The notes below the pieces were generated by a model that worked only from the letters and a program-made list of their open reading frames with translations, ran no database searches and was not told the origin of the DNA. Source: Amycolatopsis sp. (GTDB lineage: Bacteria > Actinomycetota > Actinomycetes > Mycobacteriales > Pseudonocardiaceae). From it: DNA of 51,074 bases. The stretch is taken from NCBI RefSeq assembly GCF_025464955.1, contig NZ_JAODNM010000108.1, forward strand, positions 1 through 51,074, written 5' to 3'. How positions within the stretch are numbered: the stretch's first letter is position 1; each line of letters starts with the position of its first letter. Positions 25,169-34,133 of this stretch are shown here, piece after piece. The position numbers and the translations under genes are program-made.

Positions 25169-25552
25169 ATGCTGCGCATGTCGATCGAGCGTGGCGACGT
25201 CGAATGGGAGGCCCGCGTGCGCGCGGCGCACCACCGGCTGGCCCGTACTCAGGTGTACCTGGCGGATGGGTCGGTGAACGCTGCCTGGTCAGCCGCCCAC
25301 GGCGCTTTCCGCCGGGCACTGCTCGACGTCTGCGGCAACTCGGTGCTGCTGGATTCCTTCGACAGGATGTGGACGGCAAGCCAACTGGCCCGCCGCTGGT
25401 CCGGCCACCGCACCCTCGACCGCGACTACGTCGACGACCACCGACGCCTGGAGGAGGCCGCCCTGGCGCGCGACGCCGACACCGCCGCCGAGCTCCTCGC
25501 CGACCACGTGAGCATCACCGCCGACGCACTGACCCGGCCCGACGCGCGGTGA
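25169..25552 (+). pseudogene. Remnant of a GntR/FadR-type regulator (FCD domain only)
   Basis: About 128 codons matching only the C-terminal FCD effector domain: EPAMLRMSIERGD..., then AHGAFRRALLDVCGN and DDHRRLEEAALARDADTAAELLADHV, which carry the metal-binding His residues. The N-terminal winged helix is missing; only about 80 bp separate this frame from the HIT gene. It is most simply a 5'-deleted regulator gene. A shorter ligand-binding protein is possible but unlikely. Confidence 0.7.
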
Positions 25553-26080
25553 CGTACACGCACGTGGTGGCCAGCAATGGGTTCGCGGAGCGGATCCGAG
25601 CGCCACCCCCGTCACGCGGTGGTACCAGCGGTACTGATGTGGCTGATGTGGTTGCTGAGACTTGCCGCGCCCGTTCCCATTCGTACCAGGGATCCCCTGA
25701 GCCAGGCGCTTTGGACGTCACCACGCCCGCCAACAGCTACGTGCCGCACCGTGGGGGTTTGGGGGCTCGGCCCCCAAGACAGGCCGAACCTCCCGCCTGC
25801 GAAGACGCGACAGCGTCGAGCAGACACGACGAGGAGGTGAGGCGGGGCGGTGGAACCCTGGGGGTGGCTCCACCGCCTCCGCGGCACCGCCGGGCTGAGG
25901 GGGAGGCGCCCGGCGGGGATCTGTGGTTGCTGCCCGACCGCGTTGTGTTGATCTGCTCTGTATCTTGATCAATCCGCTGGTCGGCTGCCACGTTTCACCG
26001 TTGTTAACAAGGGTAACCGGTCGGAGCGTGATCACGCCATAACTGGGCGCGAATTTTCCTGGTGGTTTTCTCAGTCTGGC
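25553..26080. other. Non-coding structured spacer
   Basis: This 528-bp region has no credible gene. It holds a hairpin at 25759-25777 (TTGGGGGC, loop TCG, GCCCCCAA) and a second at 25846-25877 (GGCGGTGGA/TCCACCGCC, 9 bp perfect). The last 140 bp turn AT-richer and hold two perfect palindromes, TTGTTAACAA (26001-26010) and CGTGATCACG (26027-26036). It could be a dispersed repeat, an RNA gene or the remains of the eroded regulator locus. Confidence 0.45.
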
Positions 26081-26833
26081 TCAGGTCCAGCGGGTGGTGA
26101 GGGCGCCGAGTGCGCCAAGGGCGACGGCGGCGGCGGTTGAGGTGCGGAGGACGGTGGGTCCGAGGCGGACGGGGGTGGCGCCGGCTTCGGTGAAGGTGGT
26201 GAGTTCGTCGTCGGTGATGCCGCCCTCGGGGCCGATGACGAGGATGAGGTTTCCGCTGTCCGGTAGTGCGACATCGGCAAGTCGCTCGGCCACGCCGGAT
26301 TCGAGGACGAGGGTGACCGCGGAGGCGCGAATCAGGTCGACGAGGGCCGCGGTGCCGACGGGGCCGGGGATTTCGGGGACGCGGCCGCGGCGGGCCTGTT
26401 TGGCGGCCGAGCGGGCGGTGGCGCGCCAGCGTTCGAGGGCTTTGTCGCCGCGGGCGCCGTCTTCCCAGCGGGCGACGCTGCGGGCTGCGCGCCAGGGCAG
26501 GACCGCGTCCGCTCCGGCTTCGGTGGCGAGTTCGACGGCGAGTTCCCCGCGGTCGCCTTTGACCAGCGCTTGGGCGACGACCACCCGCAGCGCGGGGGCT
26601 GGTTCGGTCCACCGCTCTTCGACGTCGAGCCGCACGGACGCGTCGCGGCCCGTCTGGACGGCCGTGATCACGCAGCGGGCCAGCTCACCTTCGCCGTCGG
26701 AAAGGATGAGGCGTTCGCCGACGCGCATGCGACGGACGGTGGCGGCGTGCCGGGCCTCCTCGCCTTCGAGTAGTGCCTCACCTGCGGTGGGCAGCTCGTC
26801 GGCGAGGAAGACCGGCAGGGTGGTCTCCGGCAC
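26081..26833 (-). CDS. rsmE: 16S rRNA (uracil-1498-N3)-methyltransferase
   Basis: A 250-residue SPOUT methyltransferase. The C-terminal knot has LILVIGPEGGITDDEL and VRLGPTVLRTSTAAAVALGAL, and the middle has the RsmE pattern LVKGDRGELAVELATEAGADAVLPWRAARSV. The GTG at 26833 (VPETTLPVFLA) is 4 bp after the dnaJ stop, so the two are co-translated, matching M. tuberculosis Rv2372c-Rv2373c. Confidence 0.94.
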   Translation of the reverse strand: MPETTLPVFLADELPTAGEALLEGEEARHAATVRRMRVGERLILSDGEGELARCVITAVQTGRDASVRLDVEERWTEPAPALRVVVAQALVKGDRGELAVELATEAGADAVLPWRAARSVARWEDGARGDKALERWRATARSAAKQARRGRVPEIPGPVGTAALVDLIRASAVTLVLESGVAERLADVALPDSGNLILVIGPEGGITDDELTTFTEAGATPVRLGPTVLRTSTAAAVALGALGALTTRWT

Positions 26834-26837
26834 TGCG

Positions 26838-28010
26838 TCAGCGGTGGTTCTTGGTGCGCCGCTTGGAGAACAGGCCACCGTGCTTGGTGCCGTTGCTGGC
26901 CAGCGTCGGCACCTCCTCGCCGCGTTCCTTCGCGAGCTGACGCATCAGTTCCCGCTGGGTGTCGTCGAGCTTGGTCGGCACCACGACGTCGATGTGCACG
27001 TGGAGGTCGCCGCGGCCGTCGACGCGGCCCGAAGAACGCAGCCGCGGCATGCCCTTGCCGGTGAGCACCAGCTCCGTGGCCGGCTGGGTGCCGGGCTCGA
27101 CGTCGAGCTCGTAGTCACCGTCGATCAGCGTCTCGATGGGCACGCTCGCGCCGAGCGCGGCCGTGGTCATCGGGATGCGGAAGTTGCAGTGCAGGTCGTT
27201 GCCCTGGCGGACGAAAACCTCGTGCGGCTCCTCGTCGATCTCGACGTAGAGATCGCCCGCTGGGCCGCCGCCGGGGCCGACCTCGCCCTGGCTCGACAGG
27301 CGGATCCGCATGCCGTCGCCGACACCGGGCGGGACCTTCGCGGTGACGTTGCGACGCGCACGCACGCGGCCGTCGCCACCGCACTGGCGGCACGGGTCGG
27401 TGATCACTTCGCCGAACCCGCGGCACACCGGGCACGGCCGGGCCGTGACGACCTGGCCGAGGAAGGAACGCTGCACCGACTGGATCTCGCCGGCGCCGCC
27501 GCAGGTGTCACAGGTCTGAACCGTCGCGCCGGGCGCCGTGCCCGCGCCGCGGCACAGGTCGCAGACGATCGCGGTGTCGACGGCGATCTCTCTGTCCGCG
27601 CCGGTGGCGCATTCCTCGAGGGTCATGCTCAGCCGGATCAGCGCGTCGGCACCGGGCTGGACGCGGCTGCGGGGACCTCGTCCCCGGCCGCCACCACCGC
27701 CCTGGCCGCCGAAGAAGGCGTCCATGATGTCGCCGAGCCCGCCGAAGCCGGCGAACGGGTCGCCACCTCCGCCGCCGCCACCCCCGCGGCCGCTGTCCAT
27801 CGGGTCGCCACCGAGGTCGACGACCTTGCGCTTCTGCGGGTCCGACAGCACCTCGTAGGCGGTCGTGACCTCACCGAACTTGTGCTGCGCGTCGTCGGAC
27901 GGGTTGACGTCCGGGTGCAGCTCGCGGGCGAGCTTGCGATAGGCGCGTTTGATCTCCTGATCGGTCGCGTTCTTGGCCACCCCGAGAGTGCCGTAGTAGT
28001 CCCTCGCCAC
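26838..28010 (-). CDS. dnaJ: Chaperone DnaJ (DnaJ2 type)
   Basis: A 390-residue type I Hsp40. The J domain has ELHPDVNP (HPD), then a Gly-rich linker (GRGGGGGGGGDPFAGFGG), then four zinc repeats of the CxxCxGxG form (CDLCRGAG, CDTCGGAG, CPVCRGFG, CRQCGGDG), then the substrate-binding beta domain. In actinobacteria this copy follows hrcA and is separate from the dnaK operon, as here. The start is a GTG (VARDYYGTLGV) with AGAGGAGAAGG upstream. Confidence 0.96.
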   Translation of the reverse strand: MARDYYGTLGVAKNATDQEIKRAYRKLARELHPDVNPSDDAQHKFGEVTTAYEVLSDPQKRKVVDLGGDPMDSGRGGGGGGGGDPFAGFGGLGDIMDAFFGGQGGGGGRGRGPRSRVQPGADALIRLSMTLEECATGADREIAVDTAIVCDLCRGAGTAPGATVQTCDTCGGAGEIQSVQRSFLGQVVTARPCPVCRGFGEVITDPCRQCGGDGRVRARRNVTAKVPPGVGDGMRIRLSSQGEVGPGGGPAGDLYVEIDEEPHEVFVRQGNDLHCNFRIPMTTAALGASVPIETLIDGDYELDVEPGTQPATELVLTGKGMPRLRSSGRVDGRGDLHVHIDVVVPTKLDDTQRELMRQLAKERGEEVPTLASNGTKHGGLFSKRRTKNHR

Positions 28011-28030
28011 CGTCTTGCCTTCTCCTCTGT

Positions 28031-28077
28031 GCTGTTCCTAGAGCATTTGCGCTGTTCCTAGGACATTTGCCCTGTTC
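28031..28077. repeat. 20-bp tandem repeat between hrcA and dnaJ
   Basis: GCTGTTCCTAGAGCATTTGC is followed directly by a copy with two changes (AGAG to AGGA), then a partial third (CCTGTTC). The second unit contains the 8-bp palindrome TCCTAGGA. It lies just upstream of the dnaJ ribosome site and could be a regulatory site or a slippage product. Confidence 0.7.
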
Positions 28078-28104
28078 ACGGCGCTCTGTGTGCCGCGCCC
28101 GGCC

Positions 28105-29130
28105 TCACCTGGCGGACAGGATCTGCCCTACGTAGTTCGCCACGGCGCGCACCGCCGCGATCGTGCCCGGGTAGTCCATCCTGGTCGGCCCGACGACCCC
28201 CATCCCGCCGAGCAGCAGGTCGTCCATGCCGTATCCGATCGACACCACCGACGTGCTGCGCATCTGCTCGTCCTCATTTTCCTCACCGATGCTCACCGTG
28301 ATCGCACCGGGGTTGCGGACGGCGGCCAGCAGCTTCAGGACGACGACCTGTTCCTCGAGCGCTTCGAGCACCTGCCGGAGCGATCCGGGGAAGTCCGAGA
28401 CGTTGCGGGTCAGGTTCGCGGTGCCGCCGAGGACGAGCCGTTCCTCCGGATGGTCGACCAGCGACTCCACCAGCACGGTACAGATGCGGATGAGCGCGTC
28501 GCGCAGCTCACCGGGCGAGGAGTCGGGCAGTTCGGCGACGTTGACCGCGGCCTCGGACAGCCTGCGGCCGGCCAGCGCGGAGTTCAGCAGGGCACGAAGC
28601 CTGCCGACGGACTGCTCGCTGACGACGTCGCCGAGGTCGACGATGCGCTGGTCGACGCGCCCAGTGTCGGTGATGAGCACCAGCATGAGCCGCGCCGGGG
28701 TGAGCGGGACGACTTCGAGGTGGCGGACCGTGGAGTTCGTCATCATCGGGTACTGGACGACGGCGACCTGCCTGGTCAGCTGCGCGAGCAGCCGGACGGA
28801 CCGCCGCAGGACGTCGTCTACGTCGGTGCCGCTGTCGAGGAAGTTCGTGATCGCGCGCCGCTCGGCCGAGCTCAGCGGCTTGACCTCGGCGATCTTGTCG
28901 ACGAAGAGGCGGTAGCCCTTGTCTGTCGGGATCCGGCCGGCGCTGGTGTGGGGCTGGGTGATGTAGCCCTCTTCTTCCAGCGCCGCCATGTCGTTGCGGA
29001 CAGTGGCGCTGGACACACCCAGGTTGTGCCGGTCGACGATGGCCTTCGACCCGACGGGTTCCTGGTTGGAGACGTAGTCGGCGACGATCGCGCGCAACAC
29101 CTCGAAGCGTCGCTCTTCCGAGTTGGCCAC
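28105..29130 (-). CDS. hrcA: Heat-inducible transcription repressor HrcA
   Basis: A 341-residue HrcA. The N-terminal winged helix (RRFEVLRAIVADYVSNQEPVGSKAIVDRH, VSSATVRNDMAALEEEGYI) and the motif TSAGRIPTDKGYRLFVD are diagnostic. The GTG at 29130 follows GGAGG by 7 bases. HrcA normally represses chaperone genes through the CIRCE repeat; I found no CIRCE in the spacer upstream of this gene or of dnaJ, so its targets probably lie elsewhere (for example groE). Confidence 0.95.
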   Translation of the reverse strand: MANSEERRFEVLRAIVADYVSNQEPVGSKAIVDRHNLGVSSATVRNDMAALEEEGYITQPHTSAGRIPTDKGYRLFVDKIAEVKPLSSAERRAITNFLDSGTDVDDVLRRSVRLLAQLTRQVAVVQYPMMTNSTVRHLEVVPLTPARLMLVLITDTGRVDQRIVDLGDVVSEQSVGRLRALLNSALAGRRLSEAAVNVAELPDSSPGELRDALIRICTVLVESLVDHPEERLVLGGTANLTRNVSDFPGSLRQVLEALEEQVVVLKLLAAVRNPGAITVSIGEENEDEQMRSTSVVSIGYGMDDLLLGGMGVVGPTRMDYPGTIAAVRAVANYVGQILSAR

Positions 29131-29293
29131 CCTCGCACCTCCGTCCGCGCACGCTCGTCCCACAAGCCTTCACAACGAGCTTACGGACTTCCGCGTTCCC
29201 GGCACTCCAGCGGGCACGCTGACGCCGAAGTGACGCCGCGGTGACGGCCTGCCGGAAAGATTACGGGCTCTCAGCGGCGACCGAGGAGAAGGC

Positions 29294-31246
29294 ATGACAC
29301 GAGCAGGTCATACCCACCCGAAAAACACCCCCCGGAACGCGCCGCCCATCGTCGGCTCGGTCGTGCGCTCGCCAGGGGAGGCGCTGGACGAGGAGACCGA
29401 AGCGGCGATGACTTTACGCTTCGGACACGACTTCAGTCAGGTCCGCGTGCACACCGATGCCCGCGCCGCCGAGTCCGCCGAGGCTGTGGGCGCACGTGCT
29501 TACACCGTCGGGCCGCACGTCGTGTTCGGCGCGGGCCAGTACGCGCCCGGTTCGGCCGCCGGGCAGCGCTTGCTCGCCCACGAACTCACGCACGTCATCC
29601 AGCAGGGCGCCCGGCCAGGCGGTGTCGCACCGGGCACCGATCTGAAGGTCAGCAGACGGAGCGACCCTGCGGAACGGGAGGCGCACCTCGGCGGGCCGGC
29701 GTCCGCGGGAACCGTCGGTGTCATGGTCCAGCGTGACGACCTGGGCCATGACACGGACGACGGACCGAAGGACGCCGGCGTACCTGGTGGGGTGTCGACG
29801 CCCCCGACGGTTTCCGCGGCACCCGCTGAGCCCGAGCCCCCACAAATCCGGCAGGGCCGGATCGGCGAGCTCGTCGGCCACCTACCGGACTGGAACTTCC
29901 TGCCGACCCGGGGGTTCGTCAAACCGGTACTGGCCAAGGCAGCCGAGGCGAGGCTGCTCTCCGCGCTGCTGATCCCCGAGCTTGGCGTCTCCGTGGACGT
30001 GCGTGGATCCGCCGGAGCCGACGCCGCTTTGACCGGCAGCTATGAAGGTTGGCTGCGCAACATACAGGTCGGCGTTTCGCGCGAGCAGGCCGACGAGATC
30101 GCCCTGAACAACCCGTTCATCCTGCTGCAGGGACTGCCGCGGACGCTCGACGACGTCGCCCGGGTATCCACCGAGTTCCGCGGCCTCGCCGACCTCGACG
30201 TGTCCGGCCGGTTCGGGGGACGTCTGCACCTGGGCGCCGCGCTGGAAGCCGTGGCCTCGGTCCCGAAACTGTTCGACATCGCGAAGATCGGGGCCGGGCT
30301 CGGCGCCGACGCCGAGGTGGAGGCCGAACTGCGCTTCCATGATCGGGTCGGGATCTACGGTTCGGGCCACCAGTACCACTTCCGGGATGCCAAGTCCGCC
30401 AGCCTCACCCTCGCGCTCCACTTCAACCTCGCCGCGTTCCTGGAAGCCGGGCTGCTCGGCGCGACCTGGCGGCGGGACTGGAACCTGGCACGGTTCGACA
30501 AGAACTGGACCATCGGCACGAAGCTCGACCTGCACTACGACAGCGGCGGCCCGCAGGTGACGGACGTGACCCTCACCGAGCAGACGCTGGACGTCATCGG
30601 CGTCGTCAGGGAAATGCTGACGGCGGCCACCACGCAGGCGCATCTCACCGGAGCCCCGGGAGGGCCTGGCGCGCCCGCCGCGCCCGGTGGGCGGCCACCG
30701 ACCGGCCGGACGAGCGCCGATCCGATTCCGATGACCTGGTACAAACCGCCGGGCCTCTACCCGGCGTCGATCACCCTGGGCGGGCAGCAGTACTTCTTCA
30801 TCCGGCCCCGCTGGCTGACCGTGCCCAACACCGCAAAATTCGCGGATGTGCGTCGCGAGGCCACCACCGACAGCCGCGGCACTCCGCGGATCGAGATCGG
30901 GGTTTCGCCCAGCAGCAAGTTTTATCCGAAGATCGGCGGTGAACCGTGGCCGAGGGTCGAGGTGAAACGGGTTCGGGGCAAGGTCAAGCAGGACCAGTTC
31001 AGAAGGCTGCTGAGGGCGCACGGGTACGCCTGGGGCACCAAGGAGGCCGATCACGTCCGAGATCTGCAGTGGCGAGGAGAAGACGCCTACGAAAACCTGT
31101 GGCCGCTCGAAGAGTCCGACAACCTCGACGCCAACCGGATCCTCACCCAGTTGGTCACCTATACGGATTCGACCGGCGCGCCCCGGACGGCCCGACTCGG
31201 CGACACCCCACTGGGCCTGTACTTCCGAATACGCAATTTCGCCTGA
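29294..31246 (+). CDS. eCIS-core (DUF4157) protein with C-terminal HNH-like nuclease domain
   Basis: A 650-residue protein. The N-terminal DUF4157 domain (about residues 25-105) has FGHDFSQVRVHTDARAAESA, GARAYTVGPHVVFG and the zinc-protease-like HELTH (96-100). A disordered Pro/Asp-rich linker follows. The middle (about 190-460) is beta-rich with alternating hydrophobic strands. A Pro/Gly linker leads to a C-terminal domain ending with EADHVRDLQWRGEDAYENLWPLEES: Asp586-His587 and Asn601 match the DHxxDLxxGGxDxxxNLxPL pattern of HNH-type toxin nucleases. DUF4157 proteins are often cargo of extracellular contractile injection systems. No injection-system or immunity gene is adjacent. There is no signal peptide. 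Confidence 0.8.
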   Translation: MTRAGHTHPKNTPRNAPPIVGSVVRSPGEALDEETEAAMTLRFGHDFSQVRVHTDARAAESAEAVGARAYTVGPHVVFGAGQYAPGSAAGQRLLAHELTHVIQQGARPGGVAPGTDLKVSRRSDPAEREAHLGGPASAGTVGVMVQRDDLGHDTDDGPKDAGVPGGVSTPPTVSAAPAEPEPPQIRQGRIGELVGHLPDWNFLPTRGFVKPVLAKAAEARLLSALLIPELGVSVDVRGSAGADAALTGSYEGWLRNIQVGVSREQADEIALNNPFILLQGLPRTLDDVARVSTEFRGLADLDVSGRFGGRLHLGAALEAVASVPKLFDIAKIGAGLGADAEVEAELRFHDRVGIYGSGHQYHFRDAKSASLTLALHFNLAAFLEAGLLGATWRRDWNLARFDKNWTIGTKLDLHYDSGGPQVTDVTLTEQTLDVIGVVREMLTAATTQAHLTGAPGGPGAPAAPGGRPPTGRTSADPIPMTWYKPPGLYPASITLGGQQYFFIRPRWLTVPNTAKFADVRREATTDSRGTPRIEIGVSPSSKFYPKIGGEPWPRVEVKRVRGKVKQDQFRRLLRAHGYAWGTKEADHVRDLQWRGEDAYENLWPLEESDNLDANRILTQLVTYTDSTGAPRTARLGDTPLGLYFRIRNFA

Positions 31247-31252
31247 CCGGCG

Positions 31253-32749
31253 TCAGGAGTTGCGCGGGAAGCCCAGGTTGACGCCGCCGTGAGAGGGGTC
31301 GAGCCAGCGGGACGTGACGACCTTGGTCCGGGTGAAGAAGTGGAAGCCTTCCGGCCCGTAGGCGTGGGAGTCGCCGAACAGCGAGTCTTTCCACCCGCCG
31401 AACGAGTAGTACGACACCGGCACCGGGATCGGCACGTTGACGCCGACCATGCCGACCTCGACCTCGTTCTGGAACCGCCGGGCCGCGCCGCCGTCGTTGG
31501 TGAAGATCGCGGTGCCGTTGCCGTAGGGGTTGGCGTTGATGAGCGCCAGTGCCTCGTCGTAGCCCTCGGCGCGCACGACCGCGAGCACCGGGCCGAAGAT
31601 CTCGTCGGTGTAGATCGACATCTCCGGGCGCACGTGATCGAACAGGGTCGGGCCGAGCCAGAACCCGCCTTCGCCGCCGTCCGCCTCGACGCCGCGTCCG
31701 TCGACGACGAGCGTCGCGCCGGACGCCACCCCGGCATCCACATAGGACTCGACGCGCGCGTGGTGCGCGGCGGTGACCAGCGGGCCCATCTCGGACTCCG
31801 GGTTGCGGCCGTCGCCGACCTTCAACGCCGTCATCCGGTCGGTGATCTTGCCGACCAGCTCGTCGCCGGCCGGGCCCACCGCGACCAGCACCGACACCGC
31901 CATGCACCGCTCCCCCGCCGAACCGAACCCGGCCGACACCGCCGCGTCGGCGGCGAGGTCGAGGTCGGCGTCGGGCAGCACGATCATGTGGTTCTTCGCC
32001 CCGCCGAGCGCCTGGACGCGTTTTCCGTTGCGGGTGCCCGTTTCGTAGACGTACCGCGCGATCGGCGTCGACCCGACGAACGAGATCGCCTTGACGTCGG
32101 GATGCTCCAGCAGCCCGTCGACGGCGACCTTGTCCCCGTGCAGCACGTTGAGCACGCCGTCAGGCAACCCCGCCTCGGCGAACAGTTCCGCGATGAAGTT
32201 GGCCGCGGACGGGTCCTTCTCACTCGGTTTGAGCACGACGGTGTTGCCGCACGCGATCGCGTTGGGCACGAACCACAACGGCACCATGGCCGGGAAGTTG
32301 AACGGCGAGATCACCCCGACGACACCGAGCGGCTGGGCGATCGAGTAGACGTCGACGCCGGTCGACACGTTCTCGCTGAAGCCGCCCTTCAGCAGCTGCG
32401 CGGCGCCGCAGGCGTATTCGACGTTCTCGAGCCCTCGCGCGATCTCACCGGCGGCGTCGGACTCGACCTTGCCGTGCTCGCTGGTGACGATCTTGGCGAG
32501 CTCGTCCCGGCGCGCCGCCAACAGCTCGCGGAACGCGAACATCACCCGCGTGCGACCGGCCAGCGAGGTCCCGCGCCACCCGGGCAACGCGCGCTTGGCG
32601 GCCGCGACGGCCTCGGAAACCTCGTCCTGGGAAGCGAAATCGACCTTCGCGGCGACCTCGCCCGTCGCGGGGTCGAAGACGTCCCCCGAACGTTCGGCGA
32701 TACCCGAGAACGGTTTCCCGTCGATCCAGTGGCTGATCCGTCGTGTCAC
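31253..32749 (-). CDS. mmsA: CoA-acylating methylmalonate/malonate-semialdehyde dehydrogenase
   Basis: A 498-residue aldehyde dehydrogenase of the MmsA type. Typical are the opening ISHWIDGKPF, the NAD site VISPFNFPAMVPLWFVPNAIACGN, and the catalytic Cys in FGSAGERCMAVSVLV. MmsA turns malonic or methylmalonic semialdehyde into acetyl-CoA or propionyl-CoA. The start overlaps the aminotransferase stop (ATGA). Next to a class III aminotransferase and pyrimidine-degradation genes, its likely job is disposal of malonic semialdehyde from beta-alanine (uracil) and methylmalonic semialdehyde from beta-aminoisobutyrate (thymine). Confidence 0.94.
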   Translation of the reverse strand: MTRRISHWIDGKPFSGIAERSGDVFDPATGEVAAKVDFASQDEVSEAVAAAKRALPGWRGTSLAGRTRVMFAFRELLAARRDELAKIVTSEHGKVESDAAGEIARGLENVEYACGAAQLLKGGFSENVSTGVDVYSIAQPLGVVGVISPFNFPAMVPLWFVPNAIACGNTVVLKPSEKDPSAANFIAELFAEAGLPDGVLNVLHGDKVAVDGLLEHPDVKAISFVGSTPIARYVYETGTRNGKRVQALGGAKNHMIVLPDADLDLAADAAVSAGFGSAGERCMAVSVLVAVGPAGDELVGKITDRMTALKVGDGRNPESEMGPLVTAAHHARVESYVDAGVASGATLVVDGRGVEADGGEGGFWLGPTLFDHVRPEMSIYTDEIFGPVLAVVRAEGYDEALALINANPYGNGTAIFTNDGGAARRFQNEVEVGMVGVNVPIPVPVSYYSFGGWKDSLFGDSHAYGPEGFHFFTRTKVVTSRWLDPSHGGVNLGFPRNS

Positions 32750-34047
32750 TTGGTGCGCTCCTCGTGTGCCCGTGCGATCGACTCACCGAGAATTTCCAGT
32801 GCCTCGTCGGTTTCTTCGTCGGTCAGCGTCATCGGCGGCGCCAGGCGGATCACGTTGTTGTGCAGCCCGCCCTTGCCGACGAGCAGTCCGCGCGCCTTCG
32901 TCGCTTCCATCACGACCCCGGCCGCGGGCGGGCTCGGCTCCTTGCCGCCGGGCTCGACGAGTTCGACGCCGATCATCAGGCCCTTGCCGCGCACGTCCCC
33001 GACGACGTCGTAGCGGCTCGCGATGTCACGCAAGCCGTTCAGCAGCTTGTCGCCCAGCTTGGCCGCGTTGCCCTGCAGGTCGTGGTCCAGCAGGTAGTCC
33101 AGCGTCGCCTTCGCGCCCGCGGTGGACACCGGGTTCCCGCCGAAGGTCGAGATCGAGTTCGCGTTCAGGCAGTCCATCAGGTCGCCGCGCGCGATGACGC
33201 CACCGATGGCGAGCCCGTTTCCGAGGCCCTTCGCGAACGTCATCGCGTCCGGGGTGACGCCGTGTGCCTGGATGCCCCAGAAGTGTTCCCCGGTGCGTCC
33301 CCACCCGGTCTGGACCTCGTCGGAGATGAACAGGATGCCGTGCTCGTCGAGCACCTCCTTGAACCCGGCGAGCAGGCCGTCCGGTGGCACGTTGAACCCG
33401 CCGACGCCCTGGATCGGCTCGACGATCATCGCGGCGACGTCCCCGGACGTCGTGGTCTGCAGGATGTCGCGCAGGTCGTCGACGCAGGCGGCGATGTAGT
33501 CCGCGTCGGAGTATCCGGCGAACGGTCCGCGGTAGCGGTAGCCGCCATGCACGTAACTGACCTTCACCGGCGAAAGCGAGCTCGCCGACCAGCCGCGGTT
33601 GCCGGTGATGCCGATCGTGGCGAATGCCCGGCCGTGATAGGAGTTCCGGATCGCCAGGATCTGGTTGCTGCGGCGGAACTGCGTCGCCAGCATCAGCGCG
33701 GTCTCGTTGGCTTCGGTCCCCGAGTTGGTGAAGAACACCTTGGCGTCCGGGATGCCCGAGAGCTCCGCGATCTGCTCGGCGAGCTCGACCTGCTTGCGGA
33801 TCAGGTACAGCGTCGACGTGTGCAGCACGCCGGTGTCGAGCTGCGCGCGGATGGCGCCAGAGATCTCCTCGACGTCGTAGCCGATCGCGTTGGTCAGGAT
33901 CCCGGCGAAGAAGTCCAGGTAGGTCTTCCCTGCCGAGTCGGTGACCCGCCTGCCCTTGGCGCTCACGATCTCGATCGGCTCGTCGTAGTACAGCGCCAGC
34001 CAGTTCGGCATGACCGCCCGATGCCTGCTCACCAAGTCGTCGCTCAT
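32746..34047 (-). CDS. Class III aminotransferase (beta-alanine/omega-amino acid type)
   Basis: A 433-residue PLP enzyme of the AGXT2/omega-transaminase family. Features are FFTNSGTEANETALMLA, the Asp in FISDEVQTGWGRTG, the PLP lysine in TFAKGLGNGLAIGG, and STFGGNPVS. Co-translation with MmsA and the nearby beta-ureidopropionase suggests it deaminates beta-alanine and beta-aminoisobutyrate. The ATG at 34047 (MSDDLVSRHRAVMPNWLALYYDEP) fits the family; upstream codons run into the divergent promoter region. Confidence 0.92.
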   Translation of the reverse strand: MSDDLVSRHRAVMPNWLALYYDEPIEIVSAKGRRVTDSAGKTYLDFFAGILTNAIGYDVEEISGAIRAQLDTGVLHTSTLYLIRKQVELAEQIAELSGIPDAKVFFTNSGTEANETALMLATQFRRSNQILAIRNSYHGRAFATIGITGNRGWSASSLSPVKVSYVHGGYRYRGPFAGYSDADYIAACVDDLRDILQTTTSGDVAAMIVEPIQGVGGFNVPPDGLLAGFKEVLDEHGILFISDEVQTGWGRTGEHFWGIQAHGVTPDAMTFAKGLGNGLAIGGVIARGDLMDCLNANSISTFGGNPVSTAGAKATLDYLLDHDLQGNAAKLGDKLLNGLRDIASRYDVVGDVRGKGLMIGVELVEPGGKEPSPPAAGVVMEATKARGLLVGKGGLHNNVIRLAPPMTLTDEETDEALEILGESIARAHEERTK

Positions 34048-34133
34048 GGTTGATGAGTCTCCGGCGGCGCGGCTCGCGGGCGCGACCGGCAACATGTATC
34101 GAGTCCCGCCCACGCCCGTACAGTCTGTGTCCT

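Noticed and set aside
25169..25552. Intact small regulator
   Set aside because: It has only the FCD domain; there is no DNA-binding domain and no room for one before the HIT gene.
26094..28061. A 655-codon open frame on the plus strand
   Set aside because: Antisense to rsmE and dnaJ, whose domains are unmistakable; the frame has no recognisable motif.
29131..29293. CIRCE element upstream of hrcA
   Set aside because: I looked for TTAGCACTC-N9-GAGTGCTAA; only a loose GCACTC word is present, without the paired arm.
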